Below, in pieces: positions 27,334 to 36,210 of a stretch of DNA of 64,000 nt. Under the pieces are notes generated by a model, which saw nothing but the letters and a program-made list of their open reading frames with translations, ran no database searches and was not told the DNA's origin. Source of the stretch: Streptantibioticus cattleyicolor NRRL 8057 = DSM 46488 (GTDB lineage: Bacteria > Actinomycetota > Actinomycetes > Streptomycetales > Streptomycetaceae); the NCBI RefSeq assembly GCF_000240165.1, contig NC_017586.1, positions 3,038,001 through 3,102,000 on the forward strand, in the 5' to 3' direction. A program made the translations under genes and the position numbers. Positions within the stretch are counted from its first letter, which is position 1; each line of letters opens with the position of its first letter.

Positions 27334-30105
27334 GTGAGCTCCACCCCCGACGAACCCCTCGCAAAGGCGAAGCGGTTGGTACGCAGCTTCCTGCCACAGG
27401 ACCGGCAGCCCAGCCCCGACGAGGTGCAGATCGCGGTCAACGCGATCTTCGGCATGCTGGCCGCACAGGGGGAAACTCTGGACCGGGACCAGCTGGCCAA
27501 GGAGATCGAGGCCATGATCACGGTGTTCCAGGAGCGTTCCCTGGGACTCGTTGACCCCAAGGGGCACGAGCCCTGGCTCCCTGAGGCGAAGAACAACCGT
27601 TCCTGGGATTTCTGGGAGCGATACCGCTGGTTCCTCGAGGATGTCGAGGACCTGCCGCTTTCGGTCGTGCGACGGCTGGACCAGACCTCGGACGAGGTCT
27701 TGAGCCAACTGGAGGATCCGCGGCGGCCTGGCCCCTGGCGCCGCAAGGGGCTCGTGATCGGCCAAGTGCAGTCAGGCAAGACCGGACAGTACATCGGACT
27801 CGCTTCCAAGGCGGTTGACGCGGGCTACAAGCTCGTCGTTGTTCTCGCCGGCATCCACAACGACCTCCGGAGCCAGACGCAACTGCGCATAGACGAGGGC
27901 CTGCTGGGCTTCGACACCCAGCACCAGATGCGCTCCAACGAGAACGGGGACTCCCGCACCATCGGTGCCGGACTCATGCCGCTGCAGGGCAAGAAGCTCG
28001 ACATCGCGTCTCCGACGAACAGCTCCGAGAAGGGGGACTTCGGACGCCAGGCCGCAGCCACGATCAACTTCCCGCTCGGCAGCTTTCCTGTCGTGCTCGT
28101 CGTCAAGAAGCACTGGAAGATTCTCGAGTACCTGCGCAGGTGGGTGACCGACGTGCAGGGCACCGAGGGCGAGAACGGCCGCAAGATCGTGCGCGACGTT
28201 CCGCTCCTGGTCATCGACGACGAGGCCGACAACGCGTCGATCAACACGGTCCGCGATCCTGACGACGACCCCACCAGGACAAACAGGGCGATCCGAGACC
28301 TCATCAACAGTTTCGACAGGGCGGCGTACGTCGGGTACACGGCCACTCCGTTCGCCAACATCTACATCGACCCCGACGCAGACCACGACGAGGTGGGCGG
28401 GGATCTCTTCCCGGAGAGCTTCATCCGCAGCCTCCCCTCGCCCTCGAACTATCTCGGCCCGGAGCGCGTGTTCGGACTGCAGGTGGATGACGAGGATGAG
28501 GAGGACGTGCATCCGTTGCCGCTGGTGCGTCACGTGAACGACTCCGACAGCTGGTTGCCGAGCCGGCACAAGGCCGGCGACAGGCCCCGTGGGGATCTCC
28601 CTCGGTCTCTACGTGAGGCCGTTGCGTCGTTCGTGCTCTCGTGCGCGGCTCGCCGGGCCAGGGGCCAGGTAAGGGTGCACAACTCCATGTTGGTGCACGT
28701 GACCCGGTTCACGGCTGTGCAGAGCCTTGTCCGCGAACAGGTGGAGGACCACCTGCACTTCCTTGTGGACTCGCTCCGTGACCGGTACGGGAAAGGGCCG
28801 AAACTTCTTGCGGAGTTCCAGGAACTCTGGGAGCGCGACTTCGTTCCCACCACCGCGCACTTCCCGGCTGACGAGGCTGAACCGCTGACCTGGGAGCAGG
28901 TGTCGACGGAGCTTCTGGACGCGATCAGGAAGATCCAGGTCAAGGCGGTGAACGGCACTTCCCGGGACGCTCTCGACTACTACGACAACCGCAAGGACGG
29001 CCTCTCTGTCATCGCCATCGGCGGCCAGAAGCTGTCCCGGGGCCTCACGCTTTCAGGGCTCACGGTCAGTTACTACCTGCGCTGGGCCAACACGTACGAC
29101 ACGCTGCTCCAGATGGGCAGGTGGTTCGGGTACCGACCCGGGTACGAGGACCTGTGCAGGCTGTACACCACGCCTGCCGTCGAGGACGCCTACGTGGAGG
29201 TCACGGCTGCGACCGACGAACTACGCCGCGAGGTCGAGGAGATGGCCACGCTCGGTCTTACACCCCGGCAGTTCGGTCTGAAGGTCCGCTCGTCGTCGCT
29301 GGGGCTCATGGTCACTGCGGCGAACAAGATGAGGCAGAGTGAGAGGATCCTGCTCAGTTACTCCGGCGAGGGGCCGGAGACGGTGATCTTCAACCTTGCC
29401 GACCGAGCTGTGAAGCGTAACTTCAAGTCGCTCGAGGACCTGGTGCGGCACCTCGACGGCATCACGGAACCCGAAACAGCGGTCAGCGGCGGCACGGTGA
29501 TGTGGCGGGGGGTACCGCCGGAAGTGGTCTCCGAGTTCGTGGCCTCCTACGAGACCGACCGCATGGCCCAGAGGGTCCGTCCCCGACTCATCGCAAAGTA
29601 CATCGAACAGTGTGCCAAGGTGGGTGAGCTGGGCAACTGGACCGTCTGCCTGGTAGGCAAGTCGGCCGCCACTCACGTGGACGTCGCCGGGCACTCGGTC
29701 GGACCAGTTACGCGTGCCCCGCTCAACCCGGAGTTCAGAACAGAGGGGCGGTACACGATCCGTCGTGTCCTCAGCCCGCGCGACGAGGGCCTCGATCTCG
29801 ACGAAGCACAGCCTGAAGCGGCACGGGAGGCCGCTGGGAAAGCAGCGAAGCAGAAGGAGAAGACCTCGGTCCCGAAGCACCCGTCGGGTCCGTACCTCCG
29901 TCGTCAGCGACGTCCCGACCAAGCCCTGCTACTCATCTATCCCATCGAAGTACCAGGACCCGAGGACGACTCCCCGGAGCTGCCGCTGGTGGGCTTCCAG
30001 GTGAGCTTTCCCTACTCCCGTAACCAGTCGAAGACCGAGTACGTGGCGAACAGCATCTACCTGCAGGAGGACATCTACGCCCTCGACGAGGAGGACGACG
30101 CGTGA
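27334..30105 (+). CDS. Z1-domain helicase-like ATPase
   Basis: 923 residues from GTG 27334, with TTGGAGG six bases upstream. The P-loop GQVQSGKT lies at about 143-150 and the DE-box LLVIDDEADNAS at about 292-303. A later SRGLTLSGLTVSYYLR and GRWFGYRPGYEDLCRLY block forms the second RecA-like half of superfamily 2 enzymes. This is the full-length Z1 protein (PF10593 type). It should supply ATP-driven DNA or RNA translocation to the system. GTGA at 30102-30105 couples it to the nuclease-like gene. Confidence 0.9.
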   Translation: MSSTPDEPLAKAKRLVRSFLPQDRQPSPDEVQIAVNAIFGMLAAQGETLDRDQLAKEIEAMITVFQERSLGLVDPKGHEPWLPEAKNNRSWDFWERYRWFLEDVEDLPLSVVRRLDQTSDEVLSQLEDPRRPGPWRRKGLVIGQVQSGKTGQYIGLASKAVDAGYKLVVVLAGIHNDLRSQTQLRIDEGLLGFDTQHQMRSNENGDSRTIGAGLMPLQGKKLDIASPTNSSEKGDFGRQAAATINFPLGSFPVVLVVKKHWKILEYLRRWVTDVQGTEGENGRKIVRDVPLLVIDDEADNASINTVRDPDDDPTRTNRAIRDLINSFDRAAYVGYTATPFANIYIDPDADHDEVGGDLFPESFIRSLPSPSNYLGPERVFGLQVDDEDEEDVHPLPLVRHVNDSDSWLPSRHKAGDRPRGDLPRSLREAVASFVLSCAARRARGQVRVHNSMLVHVTRFTAVQSLVREQVEDHLHFLVDSLRDRYGKGPKLLAEFQELWERDFVPTTAHFPADEAEPLTWEQVSTELLDAIRKIQVKAVNGTSRDALDYYDNRKDGLSVIAIGGQKLSRGLTLSGLTVSYYLRWANTYDTLLQMGRWFGYRPGYEDLCRLYTTPAVEDAYVEVTAATDELRREVEEMATLGLTPRQFGLKVRSSSLGLMVTAANKMRQSERILLSYSGEGPETVIFNLADRAVKRNFKSLEDLVRHLDGITEPETAVSGGTVMWRGVPPEVVSEFVASYETDRMAQRVRPRLIAKYIEQCAKVGELGNWTVCLVGKSAATHVDVAGHSVGPVTRAPLNPEFRTEGRYTIRRVLSPRDEGLDLDEAQPEAAREAAGKAAKQKEKTSVPKHPSGPYLRRQRRPDQALLLIYPIEVPGPEDDSPELPLVGFQVSFPYSRNQSKTEYVANSIYLQEDIYALDEEDDA

Positions 30106-31112
30106 CGGTCACCGAGGAGGACTGGCACGAGCTTGAGCGCCCTCACGACTCGCCAGGACGCTCCAGCCGTCGGTTGCATCCGGACTCCCCGCTGGACGTG
30201 TTCCTCTCCGTCGCCCATCCGGGGGGACAGCGCATGCTGGTACTCAGGGCCGACGCCCGCTCGGCAGACCACATCGTGCGTTCGGTTGGGCGACTGCCCC
30301 GGGCGGCCGGCATCGAGATGCAGCTGAGTGCGGTGTCCCGTCTCGAGTACGAACTCCAGTTGGTCCTCACGGCGAACGACCTCCGGGAAGTGTTCAACCC
30401 ACTCGTGACCGACGTTGCCGACACCGCGCGTTCAGCGCCGGCCGCTGCCGACGCTCTGACAGCCGCCGTGAGCAGGTTCGAGCGCTGGCAGGATCTCCTG
30501 CGCACGGTTGGCACGGACGGGCTGGGAGCGGAGGCGCGGAGGGGACTCTACGGGGAACTTCTGGTGCTTGGTAACCACCTCCTGAGCACCCTGTCCGAGA
30601 TCGAGGCTGTGGAGTCCTGGACGGGACCGACAGGCGCCAACCAGGACTTCCAGCTCCCCGGAGTCGCGATCGAGGTCAAGGCAAGTGCCGCGAAACACCC
30701 CCGCAGCGTCCGCATAGCGAGTGAGCGACAGCTGGACGACACCGGTGTCCCGCACCTGCTGCTGTGCATGATGGTGCTCGACGAACGACGGGGTGGGTCC
30801 GGCGAGAGCCTGAACCGTCGTGTGGAGCGCGTCCGGGGGCACCTTGCCAGCGCTGCTGCCAGGGCCCGATTCGACGGCCTGCTGATCCAGGCAGGTTACC
30901 TGCCCGGGCATCACGATCTCTATGAAGAACCTCGATACACCGTTCGTGACCTGCGCTTCTGGCACGTTCGGGATGGCTTTCCCAGGCTTGTCGAGTCGGA
31001 CCTTCCCGAGGGCGTCAGCGACTGCACCTACCACGTGACCGTCTCGGGGTTGGACAGCTACCTGGCGTCAGTCGACGATGTGAGCATGTTGATCGGGGGA
31101 GCCCATGAGTGA
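30102..31112 (+). CDS. PD-(D/E)XK motif protein (DUF4420-like) of the MZA operon
   Basis: 336 residues. GLYGELLVL near 148 supplies the first acidic helix, and QDFQLPGVAIEVKAS near 181-195 supplies the D-x(n)-E-x-K core of a PD-(D/E)XK nuclease, matching PF14390-type proteins found next to Z1 genes. It is the likely DNA-cutting effector of the operon. It overlaps Z1 by four bases and AIPR by eight, so the three should be made in fixed proportion. Confidence 0.85.
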   Translation: MTVTEEDWHELERPHDSPGRSSRRLHPDSPLDVFLSVAHPGGQRMLVLRADARSADHIVRSVGRLPRAAGIEMQLSAVSRLEYELQLVLTANDLREVFNPLVTDVADTARSAPAAADALTAAVSRFERWQDLLRTVGTDGLGAEARRGLYGELLVLGNHLLSTLSEIEAVESWTGPTGANQDFQLPGVAIEVKASAAKHPRSVRIASERQLDDTGVPHLLLCMMVLDERRGGSGESLNRRVERVRGHLASAAARARFDGLLIQAGYLPGHHDLYEEPRYTVRDLRFWHVRDGFPRLVESDLPEGVSDCTYHVTVSGLDSYLASVDDVSMLIGGAHE

Positions 31113-33114
31113 GCAGGACCTGGCCGAGTACTCCCGGAGCCTCGTCGCTGACGTTCAGGCGACCGCGGACGCCGAGGGAACGACAACTCCGGAAGCGTTC
31201 ACACACAGGGTCCTGTTCGACCTGGAGAAGGCCGGCGTCGTCTCCAACACCTTCAGCGCGTACCACAAGGCCCACGGTCACGAGATCCATGCGTACGGCA
31301 TCGGAGAGGCGGGTGAGTCCTTGGACCTCTTCCTCACCGACTTCCACCTGGCCCCGCTGGAGACGAAACTCACCAAGGCCCAGACCGAAACCTCGTTCAA
31401 ACGGCTGTTGACCTTCGCACGTCGTTGCCAGGAGGGCCTGCAGCAACATATTGACGAGTCCTTCGACGTGTACGACATGTGCGAGGCGGTCGAGAAGGCC
31501 CTGACCGAGGTGCAGAGGATCAGGCTCTTCCTCCTCAGCAACCGCGTCGCCACGACCGTGGAGGTCCCGCCCACCCACTTCGACGGCCTCCCGGTCGTCC
31601 ACGAGGTGTGGGACCTGGCGCGGCTGCACCGTCACGAGACGTCGGGATCGCTCAGCGAGCCCATCGTGGTTCCCTTCACGCCTCCGCTGCCCTGCGTTTC
31701 CGCTCCGAGTTCGGAGCGGGACCATTCCGTCGTGCTCGCTGTGATACCCGGAGAGTTGCTGGCGGAGCTGTACGCGGAGCACGGGACACGGCTTCTCGAA
31801 CTCAATGTGCGTTCGTTCCTGCAGGCCCGTGGTTCCGTGAACCGAGGCATCCGGGAGACCCTGTTGCACGCGCCCGGCCGCTTCCTGGCCTACAACAACG
31901 GGATCACGGCAACGGCCTCCCAGGTCGACTTCGTGACAGGCCCGGACGGAGAGCCGACCCACATCTCCCGCGTACACGGCCTCCAGATCGTCAACGGCGG
32001 GCAGACCACGGCGTCACTCCACTATGCCCGGTCACGGGACAAGGCCGACTTGTCCCAGGTCCGGGTCCAGATGAAGTTGACGGAGGTCTCGCCCGAGCGT
32101 CTCACCGAGATTGTCCCCAAGATCTCGGAGTACTCGAACACGCAGAACCGGGTGACCCAGGTCGACTTCAGCTCGAACCACGAGTATCACGTGGCGATCC
32201 AGCGGATCACCCGTTCCCTCTGGGCTCCCGCAGCCGACGGCAGTGGTCAGGAGACCCACTGGTTCTACGAGCGGGCACGCGGCCAGTACACGGACGAGCT
32301 TGCCAAAGCCCGTACGCCTGCCCGGCAACGCCAGTTCAAGAGGATCAACCCGACGAAGAAGAGGTACACCAAGGCCGATCTGGCGAAGTTCGTCCACTCG
32401 TGGATCCAGCTGCCCCACCTGGTGAGTCGGGGTGCACAGAAGAACTTTGTCGAGTTCATGCTGCGTATCGACGAGGCGCCACCACGTGTCGACATCCAGT
32501 ACTGCCAGCGGGTGATCGCAATGGCGATCCTGTTCAAGGCCGTGGACCAGGTTGCCGCCGGCCATGGAGCGGGCAGTCACAAGAGCCTTGTGACGACGTA
32601 CACGATGGCGAGACTGTCCCTGGCCACCGAGCAGCGGATCGACCTTGACCGGATCTGGCGTGAGCAGGGAATCTCCGCCGCCCTGGAAGCCGCGGTGGAC
32701 GATCTGTGCCCCCGCGTCATGGAGGCGGTGACGAACCCGCTGGAGGGCAACCACGTGGGCGAGTGGGCCAAGAAAGTGGGGTGTTGGGACGCCGTTTCAC
32801 GAGTGCGCTGGACGGTCCCCGACGCCCTGGCGGCCGAACTCCTGGACCTGCCCCTGGACGAAGCAGCACTGGCCGGCGGCAGCCCGGACGCCGAGGGGGC
32901 GGTCGAGGAACTCCTGATTGTGCCAACCGGCGAGTGGTACGCGCTGGAGCGGTGGGCCAAGGAGACGCACAACCTCGAACCCTGGCAGAGGCAGCTGGCC
33001 CAGTCCGTCGGGAAACGGATGGAGAACGGCCAAGAGGTGCCCGAAACACAAGCACTCCAGGCCCTTCACGCGCGTAGCGAGGCTCTGCGCCTGGGGTTCA
33101 CTCCTGCTCAGTGA
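31105..33114 (+). CDS. AIPR-family protein (abortive infection phage resistance)
   Basis: 669 residues. FLAYNNGITATAS near 260-272 and QIVNGGQTTASLHYAR near 294-309 are the hallmark AIPR segments (PF10592). The N-terminal ~150 residues include a possible PD-(D/E)XK-like strand pattern (LDLFLTDFHLAPLETKLTKA). AIPR proteins occur in abortive-infection and restriction-linked loci. It completes the four-gene MZA set. The ATG at 31105 lies inside the previous gene. Confidence 0.88.
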   Translation: MSEQDLAEYSRSLVADVQATADAEGTTTPEAFTHRVLFDLEKAGVVSNTFSAYHKAHGHEIHAYGIGEAGESLDLFLTDFHLAPLETKLTKAQTETSFKRLLTFARRCQEGLQQHIDESFDVYDMCEAVEKALTEVQRIRLFLLSNRVATTVEVPPTHFDGLPVVHEVWDLARLHRHETSGSLSEPIVVPFTPPLPCVSAPSSERDHSVVLAVIPGELLAELYAEHGTRLLELNVRSFLQARGSVNRGIRETLLHAPGRFLAYNNGITATASQVDFVTGPDGEPTHISRVHGLQIVNGGQTTASLHYARSRDKADLSQVRVQMKLTEVSPERLTEIVPKISEYSNTQNRVTQVDFSSNHEYHVAIQRITRSLWAPAADGSGQETHWFYERARGQYTDELAKARTPARQRQFKRINPTKKRYTKADLAKFVHSWIQLPHLVSRGAQKNFVEFMLRIDEAPPRVDIQYCQRVIAMAILFKAVDQVAAGHGAGSHKSLVTTYTMARLSLATEQRIDLDRIWREQGISAALEAAVDDLCPRVMEAVTNPLEGNHVGEWAKKVGCWDAVSRVRWTVPDALAAELLDLPLDEAALAGGSPDAEGAVEELLIVPTGEWYALERWAKETHNLEPWQRQLAQSVGKRMENGQEVPETQALQALHARSEALRLGFTPAQ

Positions 33115-33142
33115 TGGGACCACGCAGGTCCTGAGTCCTCGG

Positions 33143-33331
33143 TCAGAGCATGCCCTTCTCGACCAGGTCCCTGACAGCGTCCTCGGCCCGCCTCAGGACA
33201 ATCCGTCCGTCACCGTCACTGAAGGCGACGAGATCGGAGCCCGGTGCGATGCCGGCCTCCGCCAGCAGGCCGAGCGGCAGCTCGATCCGACCCTGATCAT
33301 CGACATGGAGTTCGGCTGGTTCCCGGAGCAT
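33143..33331 (-). CDS. Small AbrB/SpoVT-like DNA-binding protein
   Basis: 62 residues from ATG 33331. The sequence fits an AbrB swapped-hairpin domain: V-D-x-Q-G-R-I-E-L-P near the start, then a GIAPGSDLVAF turn and DGRIVLRR. Such proteins act as transcription factors or antitoxins. It is reverse-strand, within the defence island, and its start is only 55 bp from the Vsr start on the other strand, so it may repress that shared promoter or its own. No toxin gene is adjacent. Confidence 0.7.
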   Translation of the reverse strand: MLREPAELHVDDQGRIELPLGLLAEAGIAPGSDLVAFSDGDGRIVLRRAEDAVRDLVEKGML

Positions 33332-33386
33332 GGGAAGAGTGTGGCACCCTCCGAGTCGAGGACGTCTACAGACTGGGAATGTGGTC

Positions 33387-33884
33387 ATGAATGGAGGAGG
33401 GCTAACGCCGGACCGTGGGTGGGTCGCCACTCCGGAGGGTGAGCACCTTCGCGGCCGGCGCGTGAGGGACACCAGGCCGGAGGTGGCCCTCAGGAAGGCG
33501 GTGCACCGGCTGGGCCTCAGGTTCCGCCTTCACCAGAGGGTGGCTCCCAGGTGCACGGCCGACTTCGTGCTTCCCAGATACCACGTGGCCGTCTTTGTTG
33601 ACGGCTGCTTCTGGCACGGCTGCCCGAAGCACGGCCCCAAGGTGTTCCGCGGACCGAACGCCGAGCGTTGGACGGACAAGATCGAGACCAACAGGGCCCG
33701 AGACAGACGCAACACGGAAGCAGCGGAGGCCGCCGGATGGACCGTGCTCCGGGTCTGGGAGTGCGAGGTCAAGGCCAGTCCAGCGGCGGCAGCACTCATG
33801 GTTGCCGAGCGGTGTTCGGCTCCTACTCGCGTGACTGGGCAGGAACAGGCTGCCGACCGTGCGTCCCACTCAGAGCATCCGTGA
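33387..33884 (+). CDS. vsr: Vsr-family DNA mismatch endonuclease
   Basis: 165 residues from ATG 33387. The Vsr fold is clear: MRDT-like RRVRDTRPEVALRKAVHRLG, the metal-binding D in TADFVLPRYHVAVFVDGCFWHGC near 65-87, and the W-x-V-x-R-V-W-E-C strand near the C-terminus (WTVLRVWECEV). Vsr nicks next to T:G mismatches arising from 5-methylcytosine deamination, or acts as a restriction nuclease with its methylase. Its 3' end overlaps the convergent methyltransferase gene by 62 bp. Confidence 0.88.
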   Translation: MNGGGLTPDRGWVATPEGEHLRGRRVRDTRPEVALRKAVHRLGLRFRLHQRVAPRCTADFVLPRYHVAVFVDGCFWHGCPKHGPKVFRGPNAERWTDKIETNRARDRRNTEAAEAAGWTVLRVWECEVKASPAAAALMVAERCSAPTRVTGQEQAADRASHSEHP

Positions 33885-35805
33885 CCAGGTCACCCGCAGC
33901 ACTTTCCCTGCCCGCGCAGTAACTACTGAGAGGACACTGATCACAGAGAGGATTCTTCGCGTTGCACAGGGTGCTTCCGATGAGTCGTAGCGCAGCCATG
34001 CGCAGGGGGGCCTTTTCTCCTGCACCGACGAGCTTCACCAAGTGCACCCGGCCGTCACTGAGCCGGTTGGTGCGGTCAGAGTCGCTGTCGTGCAGCCGGG
34101 CAGCGACGCGCAGCGCACTCTGTCCCACCCACAGAAGGTCGTCATCGATCAGCAGCCGGTAGAGCGCGCCCTCGGCTGGTTTCATCCCCAGGCGCTTGGG
34201 CAGCTCCTTCTGCTTCTCCTCGTCCTCGGACCAGACACTTGACTTGCCGGCCACGGCGGTCAGCCTGTCGAGGCGCGCCCGAACGGCTGCCGTGGGGGCT
34301 GATTCAAGGAGAGTGCGCAGAGCGGACTTGGTCAGAGTCGCGTGCTCCCGGATCGTCTCGAGCATCTCGTGCATCTGACCGGACTGCACCCGGGTTCCCG
34401 CCAACACCGCCACGACCGCCGCGTGCACTGACGACAGCTTGGGCAACTGGTACCAGTTCTCCCCGTTGCGCTGCCGTTCCGCCCAGGCAGTCAGGTCCTC
34501 GCGGGCCGTGCGCCAGCGGGGCTGGAGTCCGCCTTCCCCGGCCTGGCACCCCTCGACAGGCAACAGCACTTCCGCGGCGGCCTTACCCAGGAGGGGTGGC
34601 ACCGCGTTGCCGATCTGCCGGAAGGCGTCACTACGCGTCCCAGCGAACCTGAACCGGTCCGGGAAGGTCTGTACCCGTGCCGCCTCCCGAACGGTCAGGG
34701 TGCGGTTCTGGTCCGGATGGATGTACCAGTAGCCGTCCTTGGCGATGTGGGCGGTGATCGACCTGCTCAGGTCGTCCCAGTCAAGCTTCTTGTACTTGTC
34801 GGTGAAGTGCTCGGCGCTGTACCGCTGGAGCTCCGGGTCGATGTCCGAGTACAGGGTGTCGGAGTCCATGCTGTCGAAGATCACCCAGTCGTCCGGCCTG
34901 ACCCTCCGGGTCATGTGGTCGAAGACGACCTCACGCTTCGCGCGCTTGCGCATCTCCCTGGCAAAGTCGGACAGATCTTCGGAGGGGGTGCCGTAGGCCA
35001 TCTCACGCTCGCCGACACGCTCCGTGGGCACCACGGTGAGAGGAGGGAGGTCACCAATAGCATGGCGCAGGGTGGTGCGTTCGTCCTCGGCGACCTCCTG
35101 CTGCCACTCGAACCTCTCGATGTCGTTCCTGGCCAGAAGGATGAGCCGCTTCCGGTGCTGGGGTACTCCATAGCGCCATGCGTCGACAAGGCGTACCTGG
35201 GTTGCGTAGCCGAGCTCCTCGAGCTGCTGCTCGATCACGCGGACCACGAAGAAGTCGTCGCCGAGGCCCATGTCCGGGACGTTCTCCATGAGGACGGCGC
35301 GCGGCCTGATCCTCTTTATGACGTCCAGGTACGCGCTCCACAGCTCTTTACGGAGGTCGTGAGGGTCGCGGCCATGGTGCTCTACGAGGTGGCGGATCTT
35401 GCTCCGCCCGGCCCTGCTGAACGGCTGGCACGGCGGCCCCCCCGCCACCAGATCGATCTTCCCCTTCGCCGGCTCCAGCAGCTCCTCGAGCCTGTCACGC
35501 TCGGCTGGGTTCCCCAGGTCCATGTGCAGACTCATGCCGGGGAAGTTGGCCGCATGGGTCTCAAGGGCACGCTCGTCGAAGTCGACAGCGGCTGCAGTGG
35601 TCCAGCCAGCTCGCTGAAGCCCAAGACTCAGACCGCCTGCTCCGGAGAAGAGGTCCACGGCGAGGCGACGCCCCTTGCCGTACCCTTCGAGCCACTTTGC
35701 GAACCGCTCGGGCCTGCAGCTGTGCCGGTGCCGTGGGAGCTTGAGATAGTCGCTCCGTTCCAGGGGTACGCCATAGTGCGACTCCTGCACAGCACGCACC
35801 TCCAC
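33823..35805 (-). CDS. DNA cytosine-5 methyltransferase fused to an endonuclease-III-like Fe-S domain
   Basis: 660 residues from GTG 35805. The methyltransferase part has motif I DLFSGAGGLSLGL near 52, motif IV GGPPCQPFSRAG near 127, motif VI MENVPDMG near 174 and motif X QIGNAVPPLLG near 398. The C-terminal ~190 residues look like an HhH-GPD glycosylase and end in an EndoIII-type cluster motif C-x6-C-x2-C-x5-C (Cys614, 621, 624, 630). In EndoIII the catalytic Asp lies in VDTH; the aligned segment here reads WVGQSALRVA, so that Asp seems absent. The protein may modify DNA and scan for damage or mismatches. Confidence 0.88.
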   Translation of the reverse strand: MEVRAVQESHYGVPLERSDYLKLPRHRHSCRPERFAKWLEGYGKGRRLAVDLFSGAGGLSLGLQRAGWTTAAAVDFDERALETHAANFPGMSLHMDLGNPAERDRLEELLEPAKGKIDLVAGGPPCQPFSRAGRSKIRHLVEHHGRDPHDLRKELWSAYLDVIKRIRPRAVLMENVPDMGLGDDFFVVRVIEQQLEELGYATQVRLVDAWRYGVPQHRKRLILLARNDIERFEWQQEVAEDERTTLRHAIGDLPPLTVVPTERVGEREMAYGTPSEDLSDFAREMRKRAKREVVFDHMTRRVRPDDWVIFDSMDSDTLYSDIDPELQRYSAEHFTDKYKKLDWDDLSRSITAHIAKDGYWYIHPDQNRTLTVREAARVQTFPDRFRFAGTRSDAFRQIGNAVPPLLGKAAAEVLLPVEGCQAGEGGLQPRWRTAREDLTAWAERQRNGENWYQLPKLSSVHAAVVAVLAGTRVQSGQMHEMLETIREHATLTKSALRTLLESAPTAAVRARLDRLTAVAGKSSVWSEDEEKQKELPKRLGMKPAEGALYRLLIDDDLLWVGQSALRVAARLHDSDSDRTNRLSDGRVHLVKLVGAGEKAPLRMAALRLIGSTLCNAKNPLCDQCPLSSYCAGRESAAGDLVTDALSGTHGRQPVPAQSRE

Positions 35806-36210
35806 ACAGCGAGAACAACGAGCACCAGGAGATCACAGACGCGCTGGTGGAGGCAAGGATTCCACCACGCTGACCTCCGGAAATCCCGTGAGACCGATGC
35901 TGCGCTCTGCCGGGTACCGGCGCGAGTCCGCGCGGCCCCCCAGTCCTCGGCTTCGAACCGACGTTCTGGTGCGTTACCAGAGGCAATCGTAGAGGACAGC
36001 AGTGACAGCGTCGCTCCCGGGGCCCGGATTGGCCGGACAAGCTGGTCAACGATCCGGCGGGGCTGAAGACACGTTCGAGTCGGCCTGAACCTGTGCACGG
36101 TTTCAGCCACTTACGAGAGCCGCCCACCTAGCTCGCTGATGGGTAGTTAGTAGAATCTTGCCCGCCACACACTGCAGAACATGGCTGACAGTTGACGAGC
36201 GGGGGCATGG
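35806..36210. other. 405-bp divergent intergenic region with a weak promoter candidate
   Basis: It lies between the divergent methyltransferase and kinase genes. TAGAAT at 36151-36156 could be a -10 element reading right toward the kinase gene (GTG 36211), but a convincing -35 is missing. There is no supported gene or strong hairpin. Confidence 0.35.
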
